Shown: positions 45,354-54,289, numbered from the stretch's first letter. The stretch is DNA of 54,475 nt from Desulforudis sp. (GCA_019084485.1 JAHRFU010000012.1:1-54475), one strand, 5' to 3'. Numbers and translations: made by a program. The notes: a model not told the origin generated them from the sequence alone.

Positions 45354-45407
45354 GCCTCACCTGACGCCGAAATACTTCGTAATTGGCGTGAAGGTGAGGC
45401 CTTCTTT
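45354..45407 (+). terminator. Terminator after the cyclophilin gene, overlapping the next ribosome site
   Basis: GCCTCACCTGACGCC (45354-45368) pairs with GGCGTGAAGGTGAGGC (45385-45400), followed by CTTCTTT. The GGTGAGG of the right arm is also the ribosome site for the lipid kinase at 45408. Confidence 0.7.
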
Positions 45408-46334
45408 ATGGAAACCGAGATGTTTTTCTTCGTCGTTAACCCGATTTCCGGGAGCGGATCGGCCTTGAAGAACTGGCCCCGCGTCCGGTGTAGGCTCAGG
45501 GAACTGGGGACTCCCTTCGAGCAACAGTTTACCGATGGGCCGGGTCATGCGACACGGATTGTCAAAGATCGTTTGAGCCAAGGTTACCGGAACATTGTGG
45601 TGGTGGGGGGAGACGGTACGGTGAACGAGGTGGTCAACGGTTTCTTTGACGAAGCCGGCTACACGCCTCCGGACGCCAGGCTGGGTTTGATCCCGTCTGG
45701 AACAGGGGGTGACCTGGTCCGTACCCTGGGTATCCCGCGCCTTCCAACGGAGGCGTTGGCCCGCCTTCTTCAAGGCCAGCCCAGAACGCTTGACGTGGGC
45801 CGTCTGACCTGTAGTGGGCCATCCGGCGCGAAAACCGAGCGTCACTTCATAAACATTGCGGATGCGGGGCTGGGAGGGGAGACGGCTGCCCGCGTAAACC
45901 GCTCCAGCAAGGCGATGGGAGGTTTTCTCTGCTTTTTATGGTCAGCCTTGGTCACTGTTCTCAGTTATCATAATCAGACGGCCACGGTCGTTGTTGACGA
46001 CAATGAGCCCTTTTCAATCGCGCTCTCCATAGTTGCCGTGGCCAATGGGCAGTATTTCGGCGGTGGCATGCGCATTGCCCCTCTGGCGATACCCGATGAC
46101 GGGTGCTTTGATGTTGTAATCCTGCACAGCATCAGCCGGGGTGACCTGCTTCGCAACCTCCCTCGCGTCTATCGGGGCACCCACATTAACCATTCCAAAC
46201 TGAAAATACTGCGCGGCCGAACCGTTCGGATTACTTCTGACACACCGTTAACCATCCAGGCCGACGGTGAGATTATCGGTACCTTGCCAGCGGAGTTTTC
46301 CATTCTTCCGGGCGTTCTAAAGGTGGTGTGCTAG
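45408..46334 (+). CDS. YegS/DagK-family lipid kinase (diacylglycerol kinase-like)
   Basis: A 308-residue member of the DagK catalytic family. The nucleotide motif VVVGGDGTVNEVVNG is at about residues 64-78, followed by LGLIPSGTGGDLVRTLGIP near residue 96. The C-terminal beta domain contains VANGQYFGGGMRIAPLA. Bacterial members phosphorylate diacylglycerol or similar lipids at the membrane. ATG 45408 has GGTGAGG 8 bases upstream. ATG 45420 is a weaker choice. The UPF0178 gene follows directly. Confidence 0.9.
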   Translation: METEMFFFVVNPISGSGSALKNWPRVRCRLRELGTPFEQQFTDGPGHATRIVKDRLSQGYRNIVVVGGDGTVNEVVNGFFDEAGYTPPDARLGLIPSGTGGDLVRTLGIPRLPTEALARLLQGQPRTLDVGRLTCSGPSGAKTERHFINIADAGLGGETAARVNRSSKAMGGFLCFLWSALVTVLSYHNQTATVVVDDNEPFSIALSIVAVANGQYFGGGMRIAPLAIPDDGCFDVVILHSISRGDLLRNLPRVYRGTHINHSKLKILRGRTVRITSDTPLTIQADGEIIGTLPAEFSILPGVLKVVC

Positions 46335-46781
46335 GTGCCCAAGATTATTGTGGATGCTGATGCCTGCCCGCGAAACGTCCTGGCGGCCTGCACGCGATCC
46401 GCTCGGGCCTTCGGTCTTGAATTAATCACAGTGGCCAACTTCCACCACCACATTGACTCAAAGCAGCACATCGTGGTCGGAGGGGACTCGCAAGAGGCGG
46501 ACATTAAAATTGTCAATCTGACCCAACCCGGAGACGTTGTGGTCACCCAGGACTGGGGTTTGGCCGCACTCGTGCTTGGTCGGCAGGCCTATGCCATTTC
46601 TCCCGGAGGCCGCGAGTACCGGCCGGAGACTATCGAATTCCTGCTTGAGGAGCGCGAAGTGAAGGCGCGTATCCGTCGTTCGGGTGGGCGCACCAAAGGG
46701 CCGAAGGCCCGCAGCGCAGGTCAAGACACGGCGTTTGTCCGTGCCCTGGAGGCCCTGCTGAGCCGAATTACGTCCAATTAA
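46335..46781 (+). CDS. UPF0178 (YaiI/YqxD) family protein
   Basis: A 148-residue protein starting at GTG 46335, right after the lipid kinase stop. It has [16 protein letters not shown] with the conserved DADACP, then [13 protein letters not shown] near residue 72 and [15 protein letters not shown] near residue 117. These match UPF0178, a PIN-like fold family of unknown function often found with RNA or DNA metabolism genes. It is cotranscribed with the lipid kinase. Confidence 0.92.
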   Translation: MPKIIVDADACPRNVLAACTRSARAFGLELITVANFHHHIDSKQHIVVGGDSQEADIKIVNLTQPGDVVVTQDWGLAALVLGRQAYAISPGGREYRPETIEFLLEEREVKARIRRSGGRTKGPKARSAGQDTAFVRALEALLSRITSN

Positions 46782-46820
46782 CGAATCCCTTGCCGCTGTG
46801 GGCTCTGATGGAAATATTAA

Positions 46821-46848
46821 GCACCTGACCGGCGTCAGGTGCTCTGAT
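46821..46848 (+). terminator. Hairpin after the UPF0178 gene
   Basis: GCACCTGAC (46821-46829) pairs with GTCAGGTGC (46834-46842), followed by TCTGATT. The T tract is weak, so terminator function is likely but not certain. Confidence 0.6.
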
Positions 46849-46958
46849 TACCCAGTTTAGGCATCCTCTAGCAGAAAGTGGCATCACTGAATATGGAACA
46901 ATACCGGGCTGACACTTGTCCTAAAAAGAGAGTTCATGAAACGTGAGCGAGGTACTTG

Positions 46959-47183
46959 ATGTCCAATTCTGATCAATGCTTTGAAGTACTCATTTTACAA
47001 TCAAGAAACCTCCGGAATACCCTTCGCTTTAAGGCCGATGGCATTGACCCCTATGAACGGTTCAGGGTTGCCTTCGAACTGCGCCTGGCGTACAACCTCA
47101 CCCTGCGCCGGTGCAGTGACGAAGTGGTGTCCCGCGAGCTGCTCGGGCTGATCGAAGAGTGCGAAGATCTACTTAACGTCTAG
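46959..47183 (+). CDS. Small helical protein, paralogue of the gene at 53656
   Basis: ATG 46959 has GCGAGGT about 6 bases upstream and encodes 74 residues, predicted all helical. The core FELRLAYNL with a following cysteine and RELLGLIEECEDLL is shared with the 53656-53880 protein. No known domain was recognised. It converges on the anti-sigma factor gene with overlapping stop codons. Two copies in 7 kb suggest a small lineage-specific family. Confidence 0.68.
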   Translation: MSNSDQCFEVLILQSRNLRNTLRFKADGIDPYERFRVAFELRLAYNLTLRRCSDEVVSRELLGLIEECEDLLNV

Positions 47184-48202
47184 GGTTTTAGTGAGTCCGC
47201 GATCGCCTTTAGTTCTACCGGGCTCATCCGACCCGAAACCCAGTAGGTAATCCCGTCATGCACCCAATTGATGTTGCTGTATTCACCCTCCTTCAGCCTG
47301 GTAACCGTAAGCTTTGCCTCATTCCCACCAACTTGCACAGCCTTCCTAGTTATATCCGGTGCCTCATCATATGTTTCCAACGGTACATCGATCAACACAT
47401 TGCGCTGAGTCAGATTCAGATGCCCAAGAGAACCTTCCTTGGTTATGGTGATCACGGTTTCGCCGGTACGGTCGTCATAGGCCAGATAAGAGAGACGTTT
47501 CGGTACAAAGCCATCAGGCAGGTAGGTGGGATATAGCACCGGGAAGGGAGCCAGTCGGCGTAGCTCCGCAATGTCTGAGGCTTCGTGGAGAATGAACGAG
47601 CCTTCTTCGTAGAGCAGTTTACTATCCGGCACCATGGCCATCTGCACGCCATCAGGATCGGCTTCGAGGGTGGTCGATCCCCCGAATCCCAATGGAGAAA
47701 GCGTACGGGCGGAAGGTGTTTCCCCGTTCCGGATCTGATCAGTCGTGGCGCTGCCGACACTTAGGGCATCATCCGTGCGAACCCTTTCCGCTACTTCAAC
47801 GGAGTACATCGGAGTTACCGTGTTATCGAATGCCTGTTCCTCGGTGGCCTTGCCCACCTTAGCCTTTTCATCCCCGAATTCCCTGGATGCCACGCCAACC
47901 CCGCTATCTTCAACCTGTTCCAGATTAGAGCCATCGAGGAAAGAACGCTTTCCGACTTCGGTGAGTGCCCCGGGATAGATGGTCAGGGCAATGAATAGAC
48001 AGGCAGCCATGGCCCCGGCACTAATGACCTGCCACCTCAACAAGCGGGTAACAAACGGTCGACGGGTACTCTCTTGCTGCCGGACATCCTGTTGAATCTT
48101 AGCCCAGAGCAAATCGGCACGAGGCTCACCGGCGTCGTCCATATGTTGCCTGATGCTCTGTGCAATCAGTTCATCGAGCTGCTCACCCCTATAGTTTGAC
48201 AC
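47180..48202 (-). CDS. Anti-sigma factor with DUF4367-like C-terminal domain
   Basis: A 340-residue membrane protein encoded directly after an ECF sigma factor. The N-terminal cytoplasmic helix region (about 1-55, with RADLLWAKIQQDV) would bind the sigma factor. A membrane segment follows (ISAGAMAACLFIALTIYPG, about 61-79), then a linker and an outer domain ending in YPTYLPDGFVPKRLSYLAYDD and GITYWVSGRMSPVELKAIADSL. These are typical of DUF4367/MucB-like sensor domains. GTG 48202 has AAGGAGGGAG upstream and overlaps the sigma gene by 14 bases, so the pair is coupled. Confidence 0.83.
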   Translation of the reverse strand: MSNYRGEQLDELIAQSIRQHMDDAGEPRADLLWAKIQQDVRQQESTRRPFVTRLLRWQVISAGAMAACLFIALTIYPGALTEVGKRSFLDGSNLEQVEDSGVGVASREFGDEKAKVGKATEEQAFDNTVTPMYSVEVAERVRTDDALSVGSATTDQIRNGETPSARTLSPLGFGGSTTLEADPDGVQMAMVPDSKLLYEEGSFILHEASDIAELRRLAPFPVLYPTYLPDGFVPKRLSYLAYDDRTGETVITITKEGSLGHLNLTQRNVLIDVPLETYDEAPDITRKAVQVGGNEAKLTVTRLKEGEYSNINWVHDGITYWVSGRMSPVELKAIADSLKP

Positions 48203-48770
48203 CGGTTCTCCCTCCTTTCGCCGCACGCTTTATTGTCTCCGAAACGCCCAGCTTAGCTGCGATGATGGAACGTGCCTTCCGCAACCTGGTTTTCACCGTT
48301 CCCTCAGGAATCTCCAGGTACTCACTAATCTGGATCGTGGTCATCTCACGGTAATACTTGAGGTACACGACCTCGTGGTACTCCGGAGCCAGTTCTCCGA
48401 CGAATTTGGCCACCGCATGCTTCTCTTCGCCTGACAGCAGGCGCTGTTCCGGATCCCCCGAACCGTCCCGATCCGGTAGATCGTGATCCAGGGCCACGCC
48501 CGAGGCCCGCTTGCGGCGCCGTAACAGATCCCGTGCCGCATTCATTGAAATTCGCACCAGCCAGGCCTCGACCTTGTCGGTGTCGCGCAGCTGATTAAGT
48601 TTATGGTATGCCTTCAGGAACGTTTCCTGTGTAGCATCCTCGGCTAGGTTCCGATCCCCGGACACGTAGAAGGCAACGTTATATACGGCTCGGTAATGCA
48701 TGTTAAATAGCACTTCCAGGTTTATTGGAGAAACCGAGGAAATCTTCTCCTCCGGACGCCGATCAATCAT
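48189..48770 (-). CDS. ECF-type RNA polymerase sigma factor
   Basis: About 193 residues with region 2 (VLFNMHYRAVYNVAFYVSGD, then AEDATQETFLKAYHKL) and region 4 (LAPEYHEVVYLKYYREMTTI, then IPEGTVKTRLRKAR). No region 1.1 or 3 is present, as in ECF (sigma-70 group 4) factors. ATG 48770 gives MIDRRPEEK and sits 6 bases after GGGTGG; ATG 48776 and TTG 48812 in the same frame are alternatives. It is controlled by the membrane anti-sigma factor encoded next to it. The inducing signal is unknown. Confidence 0.93.
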   Translation of the reverse strand: MIDRRPEEKISSVSPINLEVLFNMHYRAVYNVAFYVSGDRNLAEDATQETFLKAYHKLNQLRDTDKVEAWLVRISMNAARDLLRRRKRASGVALDHDLPDRDGSGDPEQRLLSGEEKHAVAKFVGELAPEYHEVVYLKYYREMTTIQISEYLEIPEGTVKTRLRKARSIIAAKLGVSETIKRAAKGGRTGVKL

Positions 48771-48989
48771 TTTCATCCACCCGAGAAGGTCTATTCTTGG
48801 CGTAATGTCCAAAACCCTTTTTGGCTCCGGTGGATAGCAATAAATCTCATCTTGTGTACTAGACGACGGTCATGGTGTTTTAGTTTTAAGCGGCGTAATA
48901 ATTGCCCTATATTGGCAAATCCGGCGGCTTGTTTCACTCGTCAGTTAAGTAGAATGATATTTGTGGAAATCTTTGAAAGGGGATAACTC

Positions 48990-49676
48990 TTGATTATGAC
49001 GCCCGGCACCACTCGGTGCTCACTGCTGTTCGGGATCCTTGCCTTGCTAGTCTGTGTGGTCGCACTTTCCGGGTGTGGGCCGTTAACCGGTGTGGAGGTG
49101 GAGGTTCCTAATCACTACTCACCGGAAGACCGAAACCATAACGGCAAGCCGGACTCGCTTGATATGGTGGAAGCGGCGCGGGCCGAGGTGACCAAGGGAA
49201 CGCGGTATGATGCTGCCTATTATTCCGAAGGTTACCCTCCGGACGGTCGTGGTGCGTGCACGGATATCATCTGGGTGGCCCTCGGAGGTGCCGGGATTGA
49301 TCTGAAAGCCTTAGTGGATGAAGACATCCGCCAATTCACATCCGACTATCCCCGTGTGGGCCTTGTGCCGGAGCCAAGCATCGATTTTCGCCGCGTGCCG
49401 AACCTGGTTGTGTTCTTCGGCAAATATGGGATGACGTTAACCACCGAGATCATCCCCGGAGATCCGGAAAACCTGATCCATTGGCAACCCGGGGACATCG
49501 TGGTCTGGGACGGGCCGGAGCACATTGGTATCGTTTCGGATCGGCGCCGTGCGGACGGCGTTCCGCTAGCCATTCATAATTCCGGCCCGCAGGCATCGGA
49601 AAACGCGACACTGCTGAGCTGGCCCGGAGAAATCACGCATCATTTTCGCTATCCGGCCTGGACGGTTGACCAATAG
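48990..49676 (+). CDS. DUF1287 lipoprotein
   Basis: A 228-residue protein with a lipoprotein signal (VVALSGC) and a domain that matches DUF1287: GTRYDAAYYSEGYPPDGRGACTD near residue 72 with the conserved cysteine, then WQPGDIVVWDGPEHIGIVSDRR near residue 170 with a conserved histidine. The Cys/His arrangement resembles NlpC/P60-type cysteine peptidases, so a cell-wall peptidase role is possible. Start TTG 48990 or ATG 48996; GGGGAT at 48978 fits the former. The sigma factor gene is divergent from it. Confidence 0.86.
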   Translation: MIMTPGTTRCSLLFGILALLVCVVALSGCGPLTGVEVEVPNHYSPEDRNHNGKPDSLDMVEAARAEVTKGTRYDAAYYSEGYPPDGRGACTDIIWVALGGAGIDLKALVDEDIRQFTSDYPRVGLVPEPSIDFRRVPNLVVFFGKYGMTLTTEIIPGDPENLIHWQPGDIVVWDGPEHIGIVSDRRRADGVPLAIHNSGPQASENATLLSWPGEITHHFRYPAWTVDQ

Positions 49677-49840
49677 GATAAAAACGTCAGTTTCATCCAC
49701 CAGCCTCAAGCGCCCGTAACTACGTTTAGGTGGTAATGAGTCACCAGCGTATAATCTCTCTCCTTCCGCATACTAGAAACAGGATCAAAAAAGGACGGCG
49801 CATATCCCGTAGAGACGGAGCGCCAGCGGAGGGGGAGAGT

Positions 49841-50098
49841 GTGTTGCTGACATCGGATGTTGTGTCCGGCATGATCAAACTATACCTTCACGGCTATGTT
49901 TCTTACGATGAGCTTGTCGGTTGGGCCGTGGATAAGTTCACGGACGTCGAATACATCGAGGATACCGATGACGAGCACTCTGATGCGATGTTTGACGTTC
50001 TGAGCCAGATTACAACCGGCGAAATAGAGGATAACCATTTGGATCCAAACGACTTTGCCCACTTCATCAACCGCCTCGATGCGCCTCAATTCACCTAA
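49841..50098 (+). CDS. Small acidic hypothetical protein
   Basis: GTG 49841 follows a very strong GGAGGGGGAG site and encodes 85 acidic residues (for example YIEDTDDEHSDAMFDVLSQI). There is no signal peptide or membrane helix. The pattern suggests a helical domain with LYLHGYVSYDELVGWAVDKF. I recognise no family. A longer frame from 49730 has no ribosome site and reads like noncoding sequence. It ends in a strong terminator. Confidence 0.68.
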   Translation: MLLTSDVVSGMIKLYLHGYVSYDELVGWAVDKFTDVEYIEDTDDEHSDAMFDVLSQITTGEIEDNHLDPNDFAHFINRLDAPQFT

Positions 50099-50131
50099 GA
50101 CAAAGCCTGTTCGGCTTTGTCTTCTTTTTTT
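50098..50131 (+). terminator. Intrinsic terminator after the small acidic protein gene
   Basis: AGACAAAGCC (50098-50107) pairs with GGCTTTGTCT (50113-50122) and is followed by TCTTTTTTT. Confidence 0.9.
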
Positions 50132-50217
50132 GTCTTGCCATGCCAAACTTTTGCTTTACTAAACGCACTTCCTTTTAAGAATAATATGAACAAGATCTCG
50201 CAAAGGAATGATGGTTA

Positions 50218-51165
50218 ATGTTGAGAAGAATGTTAGCGCTTGGGGTTTTGCTTGTGGTTGCAGTGGTCTTAGTGGGTTGCCCGCCCGGGGCACAACGCAG
50301 ACCGGCGATTCCACAGGAGATCAGCCAAGGCGAAAACCAAGAGCCGCGACTCAGGGTCTTTGTCGTTGAGGATGAACAGATTCAGGAATTCGCCTTTGAG
50401 GACTACGTGGCCGGGGTGTTGGCCGGGGAAATGCAGAACACCTGGCCGGAGAATGCTCTTGCTGCGCAGGCCATTCTGGCCCGGACTTTTGCCCTCAAGT
50501 TCATAAATGAAAAGGAATCGCGCTTCGAGGGGGCCAACATCTCGACCGACATTGAGGAGGCACAGGCCTGGAATGCCGCCGAGGTCAATGACCGGATCAG
50601 AGAGGCTGTGTCGCGCACTAGGGGACAGGTGCTGGTGCATCGCAACGACTTCATTAACTCTTGGTTCCACGCCCATGCTGGCGGCCAAACAGCCACGGCC
50701 AGAGAAGGTTTGAACTGGAAGGATCGCGAACCACCCTACATCCAGTCTGTAGAATCGCCGGACTCGCCGCAGGCACCACCGGAAGCAGCACGTTGGACGG
50801 CTACCGTTAGCAAACAGCAAGTCGTGCAAGCAGTGAACCAGATCGGCGCTCAGCCGGGTGAATTCACAAGCATTGAGATTGTTGACCGAGGCCCATCTGG
50901 AAGGGCTATTCAACTGCAGATCGGAAACGCAACCGTCAACGCAGCTGATTTCCGGATTGCGATCGGCAGCACGGAGATGAGGTCTACGAAGCTGACCGCC
51001 GTGAACGTGGCGGGGAACCAAGTGACGATGGCGGGTGAGGGTTTTGGTCACGGTGTGGGAATGAGCCAGTGGGGGGCATACCAGATGGCGCAGGACGGGA
51101 GGTCACCGGAAGATATTGTGCGCTACTACTTCCGCAATGTACGCGTTGTCCAAATGTGGGAATAA
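50218..51165 (+). CDS. SpoIID/LytB-domain lipoprotein
   Basis: A 315-residue exported protein with a signal peptide ending in a lipobox-like VVLVGC (Cys21). A SpoIID domain follows: FEDYVAGVLAGEMQNTWPENALAAQAILARTFAL (about 62-95) and GEGFGHGVGMSQWGAYQMAQDG near residue 275. SpoIID is a lytic transglycosylase of engulfment; this shorter, lipid-anchored relative may act in vegetative or sporulation wall remodelling. The ATG at 50218 has AAGGAATGATGG nearby. It is not next to spoIIP or spoIIQ. Confidence 0.88.
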   Translation: MLRRMLALGVLLVVAVVLVGCPPGAQRRPAIPQEISQGENQEPRLRVFVVEDEQIQEFAFEDYVAGVLAGEMQNTWPENALAAQAILARTFALKFINEKESRFEGANISTDIEEAQAWNAAEVNDRIREAVSRTRGQVLVHRNDFINSWFHAHAGGQTATAREGLNWKDREPPYIQSVESPDSPQAPPEAARWTATVSKQQVVQAVNQIGAQPGEFTSIEIVDRGPSGRAIQLQIGNATVNAADFRIAIGSTEMRSTKLTAVNVAGNQVTMAGEGFGHGVGMSQWGAYQMAQDGRSPEDIVRYYFRNVRVVQMWE

Positions 51166-51166
51166 G

Positions 51167-51194
51167 AAAAGAGGGGGCACGCGCCCCCTCTTTT
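51167..51194. terminator. Bidirectional terminator between the SpoIID-like gene and gap
   Basis: AAAAGAGGGGGC (51167-51178) pairs with GCCCCCTCTTTT (51183-51194). Both neighbouring genes converge on it; the right arm starts inside the gap stop codon region. Confidence 0.9.
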
Positions 51195-52191
51195 AGCGTC
51201 TTCCGATCAGACCGACCATATCGGCCACGCGCGAGGCGTAGCCCCACTCGTTGTCATACCAGGAAACGACTTTCACCAGATTGCCCACGGACATGGTCAG
51301 CAGGCTGTCCACTATCGATGAGTGCGGATTGCCAGTGATATCACAGGAGACGATGGGGGATTCCGTGTAGCTGAGAATACCCTCCAGCTCGCCTTGCGCG
51401 GCCTCTTTCAGCGCTCGGTTTACTTCTTCGGCGGCGGCGGCAGTCTCCAGTTGAACGACCAAGTCCAGCACGGATACCACCGGTACCGGAACCCTGAAGG
51501 CAAGACCGCTGAACAAGCCTTCAAACTCCGGGGACACCAAGGACACGGCCTTGGCTGCCCCGGTAGTGGTGGGGACAATCGAGAGGGCCGCGGCCCGGGC
51601 CCGGCGTAAGTCACTGTGGGCTGAATCCAGCAAACGCTGGTCGTTCGTATAGGCGTGTACCGTGGACATCAGACCTGCGGCGATCCCGTACTTTTCCCCG
51701 AGAACCTTCGTGATCGGAGCCATACAGTTCGTGGTGCAGGAAGCGCAGGAAACAATCTCGTCCGTTTCCGGGTCATAGTCGACCTCGTTGACTCCCAGGA
51801 CAATGGTGCGCCCGGGACCTTTCAAAGGGGCGGTGAGGACGACCTTTCTGGCCCCTGCCGCGATGTGCTTATGGAGTTGTTCCTGCTTCCGGAACAGACC
51901 GGTTGCTTCAACGACCACGTCCACCCCGAGTTCACCCCAAGGAATGGAGGCCGGATCGGCCTGTTTCAACATCGCGATTTCCTTGTCGTCCACCCACATC
52001 TTCTCACCTTCGGTTCGCACTGTGCCGCGCAGGTTACCGTGCGCGGAATCATGGCGGATGAGGTGAGCCAGGGTTTCCGTGTTCCCCAAATCATTGATGG
52101 CCACTATTTCCATGTTCGATCTTCTCCGGGCGATTCGGAACACACATCGTCCAATACGCCCAAACCCGCTGATACCGATTCTTATGGTCAA
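51193..52191 (-). CDS. gap: Glyceraldehyde-3-phosphate dehydrogenase
   Basis: Glycolytic/gluconeogenic NAD(P)-dependent enzyme of 332 residues. The nucleotide fold begins RIGISGFGRIGR. The catalytic Cys152 lies in SCASCTTNCMAP, and the active-site histidine region follows with STVHAYTNDQ. The C-terminus WYDNEWGYASRV is standard. The start is TTG 52191, with AGGAGG about 10 bases upstream. No pgk or tpi gene follows, so it is an isolated copy; many Firmicutes have a second gap. Cofactor preference cannot be fixed by eye. Confidence 0.96.
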   Translation of the reverse strand: MTIRIGISGFGRIGRCVFRIARRRSNMEIVAINDLGNTETLAHLIRHDSAHGNLRGTVRTEGEKMWVDDKEIAMLKQADPASIPWGELGVDVVVEATGLFRKQEQLHKHIAAGARKVVLTAPLKGPGRTIVLGVNEVDYDPETDEIVSCASCTTNCMAPITKVLGEKYGIAAGLMSTVHAYTNDQRLLDSAHSDLRRARAAALSIVPTTTGAAKAVSLVSPEFEGLFSGLAFRVPVPVVSVLDLVVQLETAAAAEEVNRALKEAAQGELEGILSYTESPIVSCDITGNPHSSIVDSLLTMSVGNLVKVVSWYDNEWGYASRVADMVGLIGRR

Positions 52192-52498
52192 TGTTTCAGC
52201 CTCCTTGCTAATTAGCGGTCAATGTATTCTTTTCTTTAATACTCCTCCAGGGCGTCAAACTCCTTTACGCCTGTCCCTAGTCGCAGTATTCAGAAATCGG
52301 TGCAACCTGAGTTCAGCCCTCATCAATGGTCGGATATCTTAACAGGACTCTGACCTTGACCGCGCTAGCCGGGTGGATGTGATGGCGTTAGTTGGATGGC
52401 TGGCCTGCAGAGGTGTGTGGAGGGATCACTGGGCGGGAGAATCGGCGTGATTCTGTTATACTATTACCTATCGGAATAAAAAGAAGGTTTAGCGCTCG
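52192..52498. other. Intergenic stretch between gap and the MFS transporter
   Basis: No gene or hairpin with a T tract is seen. TATACT near 52455-52460 may be the -10 element for the transporter, but I could not match a -35. Confidence 0.5.
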
Positions 52499-53641
52499 TT
52501 GGACATCAGGATTGTACTGGTTCTCCTAGCCTCGTTTACAGCCTTTGGCAACCTCTATTTGGCCTTTATTGTGGTTCCGGCCTATCTGATCGAGGCTGGT
52601 TTCAGCGCCGTCTTTGCTGCCGCGCAGAATACGGTCTTTGCCGGTGCGGCCGTGACTTTGCGCTTTCTGTTCACGCCGCTGGTCGACCGGTATCGCAAAT
52701 GGTCTCTGGTGTTGGCCAGTGCCGCCTTTGCCTTGGCTCCGCTCGGCTTGGTCTGGGCAGATTCGGCGGCAACCATTACCGCTGTGCGCATTTTGCAGGG
52801 CTTCGCTTTGGCGCTGTATCCGTTTTCGGCCAACGCCTTCATTGCTGATGTCAGTCCGTCGGAGCAACGGGGTTCCAATCTGGGCCTGCTGCGGATGGTG
52901 ATCATTCTGTCCCTGATCGTCGGACCACCTTTCGCCGTCTGGGCCGTCGGAATCTACGGGTATCAAACACTTTTTGTCGCGCTCACCCTGATCGGCCTGG
53001 TTGGATTGTCACCTTTGTTGCTTTTAAGGGAACCGGAGCATCAGCATACGCGCGGCAACCCTCTGCCCTTATTTAAGGAAGTGCTAAAAAACCGGAGCAT
53101 CAGGCCCCTGCTTTATGCAACCGTTCTGGTCGGTGTTGCTTACGGGGTCATTCTGACTTTTGTGCCGATCTATTCCCTGCAGTTGGGAGTCGAGAACTAC
53201 GGCGTCTTCTTCACCGTCTTTGCCGTCAGCGGCATTTTGATCGGAATTCTGGCGGGTCGCCTGTCCGACCACCATGGACGGGCGCGCCTGGCCAAGCCCG
53301 CGGTTGCGGCCTTCGGGCTGGGAACAGTAATCGTGGGGTTGCTGGCTGTGGATAACATGATCTGGCTGAGCGCCGTGCTCGCTGGTATGGGTTATGCCGC
53401 CTCGGTGACCGTGTTGGTGGCCTGGCTTATTGACATCACACAGGAAAGGCTCAGGGCAACAGCCCTGAGCTTATATGAAAACTCCTTAGATGTCGGGATT
53501 ACAGTCGGCGTATTTGTGTTTGGAGTAATCGTGCTTCTAATCGCTTACGGTTGGAGTTTTGCGATCATGGGGTTGACGGTTTTTGTCCTCGGAGTTACCT
53601 TTCTCAATTACTCGGAGCGCCGGCAGGCGGAAACTGACTAA
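52499..53641 (+). CDS. Major facilitator superfamily transporter
   Basis: A 380-residue protein with about 12 membrane segments. The loop between segments 2 and 3 (FTPLVDRYRKW) and LQGFALALYPFSANAFIADV in segment 4 are MFS-like, and the GRLSDHHGRARL loop after segment 8 repeats the motif. The start is TTG 52499, with AAGAAGG about 10 bases upstream. The substrate is unknown; YfcJ-like or sugar-phosphate/drug exporters are possible. There is no linked enzyme or regulator. Confidence 0.83.
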   Translation: MDIRIVLVLLASFTAFGNLYLAFIVVPAYLIEAGFSAVFAAAQNTVFAGAAVTLRFLFTPLVDRYRKWSLVLASAAFALAPLGLVWADSAATITAVRILQGFALALYPFSANAFIADVSPSEQRGSNLGLLRMVIILSLIVGPPFAVWAVGIYGYQTLFVALTLIGLVGLSPLLLLREPEHQHTRGNPLPLFKEVLKNRSIRPLLYATVLVGVAYGVILTFVPIYSLQLGVENYGVFFTVFAVSGILIGILAGRLSDHHGRARLAKPAVAAFGLGTVIVGLLAVDNMIWLSAVLAGMGYAASVTVLVAWLIDITQERLRATALSLYENSLDVGITVGVFVFGVIVLLIAYGWSFAIMGLTVFVLGVTFLNYSERRQAETD

Positions 53642-53655
53642 CCGAACCAGCCCGT

Positions 53656-53880
53656 CTATTGAACCAACAGCAGTTCACATTCGGTGATCGTTTCCCGTAA
53701 TTCCCGGGTCAGTTGCGTGTTCTCGCAGAGACTGGCACTGAGGTTATATGCAAGGCGCAGTTCAAACCGTAACCTGGCCCGGTCAACAGAACTAATCGCC
53801 TCTGAATCCTCGCTCAACATCTTAACCAGTTCCTTGGACTTGTCCAGCACCACTTCAAAATCTTGCTCAACTTCGGACAC
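53656..53880 (-). CDS. Small helical protein, paralogue of the gene at 46959
   Basis: GTG 53880, preceded by AGGAGG, encodes 74 residues (MSEVEQDFEVVLDKSKELVK at the start). It shares FELRLAYNL, a cysteine, REL and I-ECE-LL with the 46959 gene, so the two are clearly homologous. The pattern is helical and without a membrane segment. No family was recognised. It lies next to the rRNA operon promoter region and converges on the MFS transporter gene. Confidence 0.68.
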   Translation of the reverse strand: MSEVEQDFEVVLDKSKELVKMLSEDSEAISSVDRARLRFELRLAYNLSASLCENTQLTRELRETITECELLLVQ

Positions 53881-54067
53881 TCGTCAGTCGCCTCCTTATT
53901 ACATGTGCTTATAGCGCGTCCAATTATGGACTCAACACATTCTACCTCCGACAAGCCTGCCTGTGCTAGGCAAAATATCTGCCAGTGCTACAAATTCCTG
54001 CCCCTCGCGCAGGTTTTTGCACTAATGCTCGCTTCGACAAAAATCGGCACAAACTAAACTTTACTAG

Positions 54068-54096
54068 TTTACAATCAGGGTCACCCTGTGTTATAT
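54068..54096 (+). promoter_or_regulatory. rRNA operon promoter P1, with a palindrome in the spacer
   Basis: TTTACA (54068-54073) and TTATAT (54091-54096) are 17 bases apart. The spacer holds the perfect palindrome CAGGGT-C-ACCCTG (54077-54089), a possible operator. Confidence 0.55.
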
Positions 54097-54151
54097 TAGG
54101 ACCTGCGGCGAACAAGGGATGCAGCAATCCAACTTAGCCAAAAAGTACAAA

Positions 54152-54181
54152 TTGACACAGACGCCGCAAAAATGATACAAT
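54152..54181 (+). promoter_or_regulatory. rRNA operon promoter P2
   Basis: A perfect TTGACA (54152-54157) and TACAAT (54176-54181) are 18 bases apart, about 110 bases before 16S rRNA. The leader downstream has TCTTTGAAAACTGAACAGTG (54250-54269), typical for Firmicute rrn operons. Confidence 0.82.
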
Positions 54182-54289
54182 GACGAATGTCGCTCCTTTG
54201 GGGCGGCACGCCAAAGCCGGGTGACCGGCAGGCGGCAAAAGCAGCTTGGTCTTTGAAAACTGAACAGTGGCGTTTAAGTTCTTTGAGTT

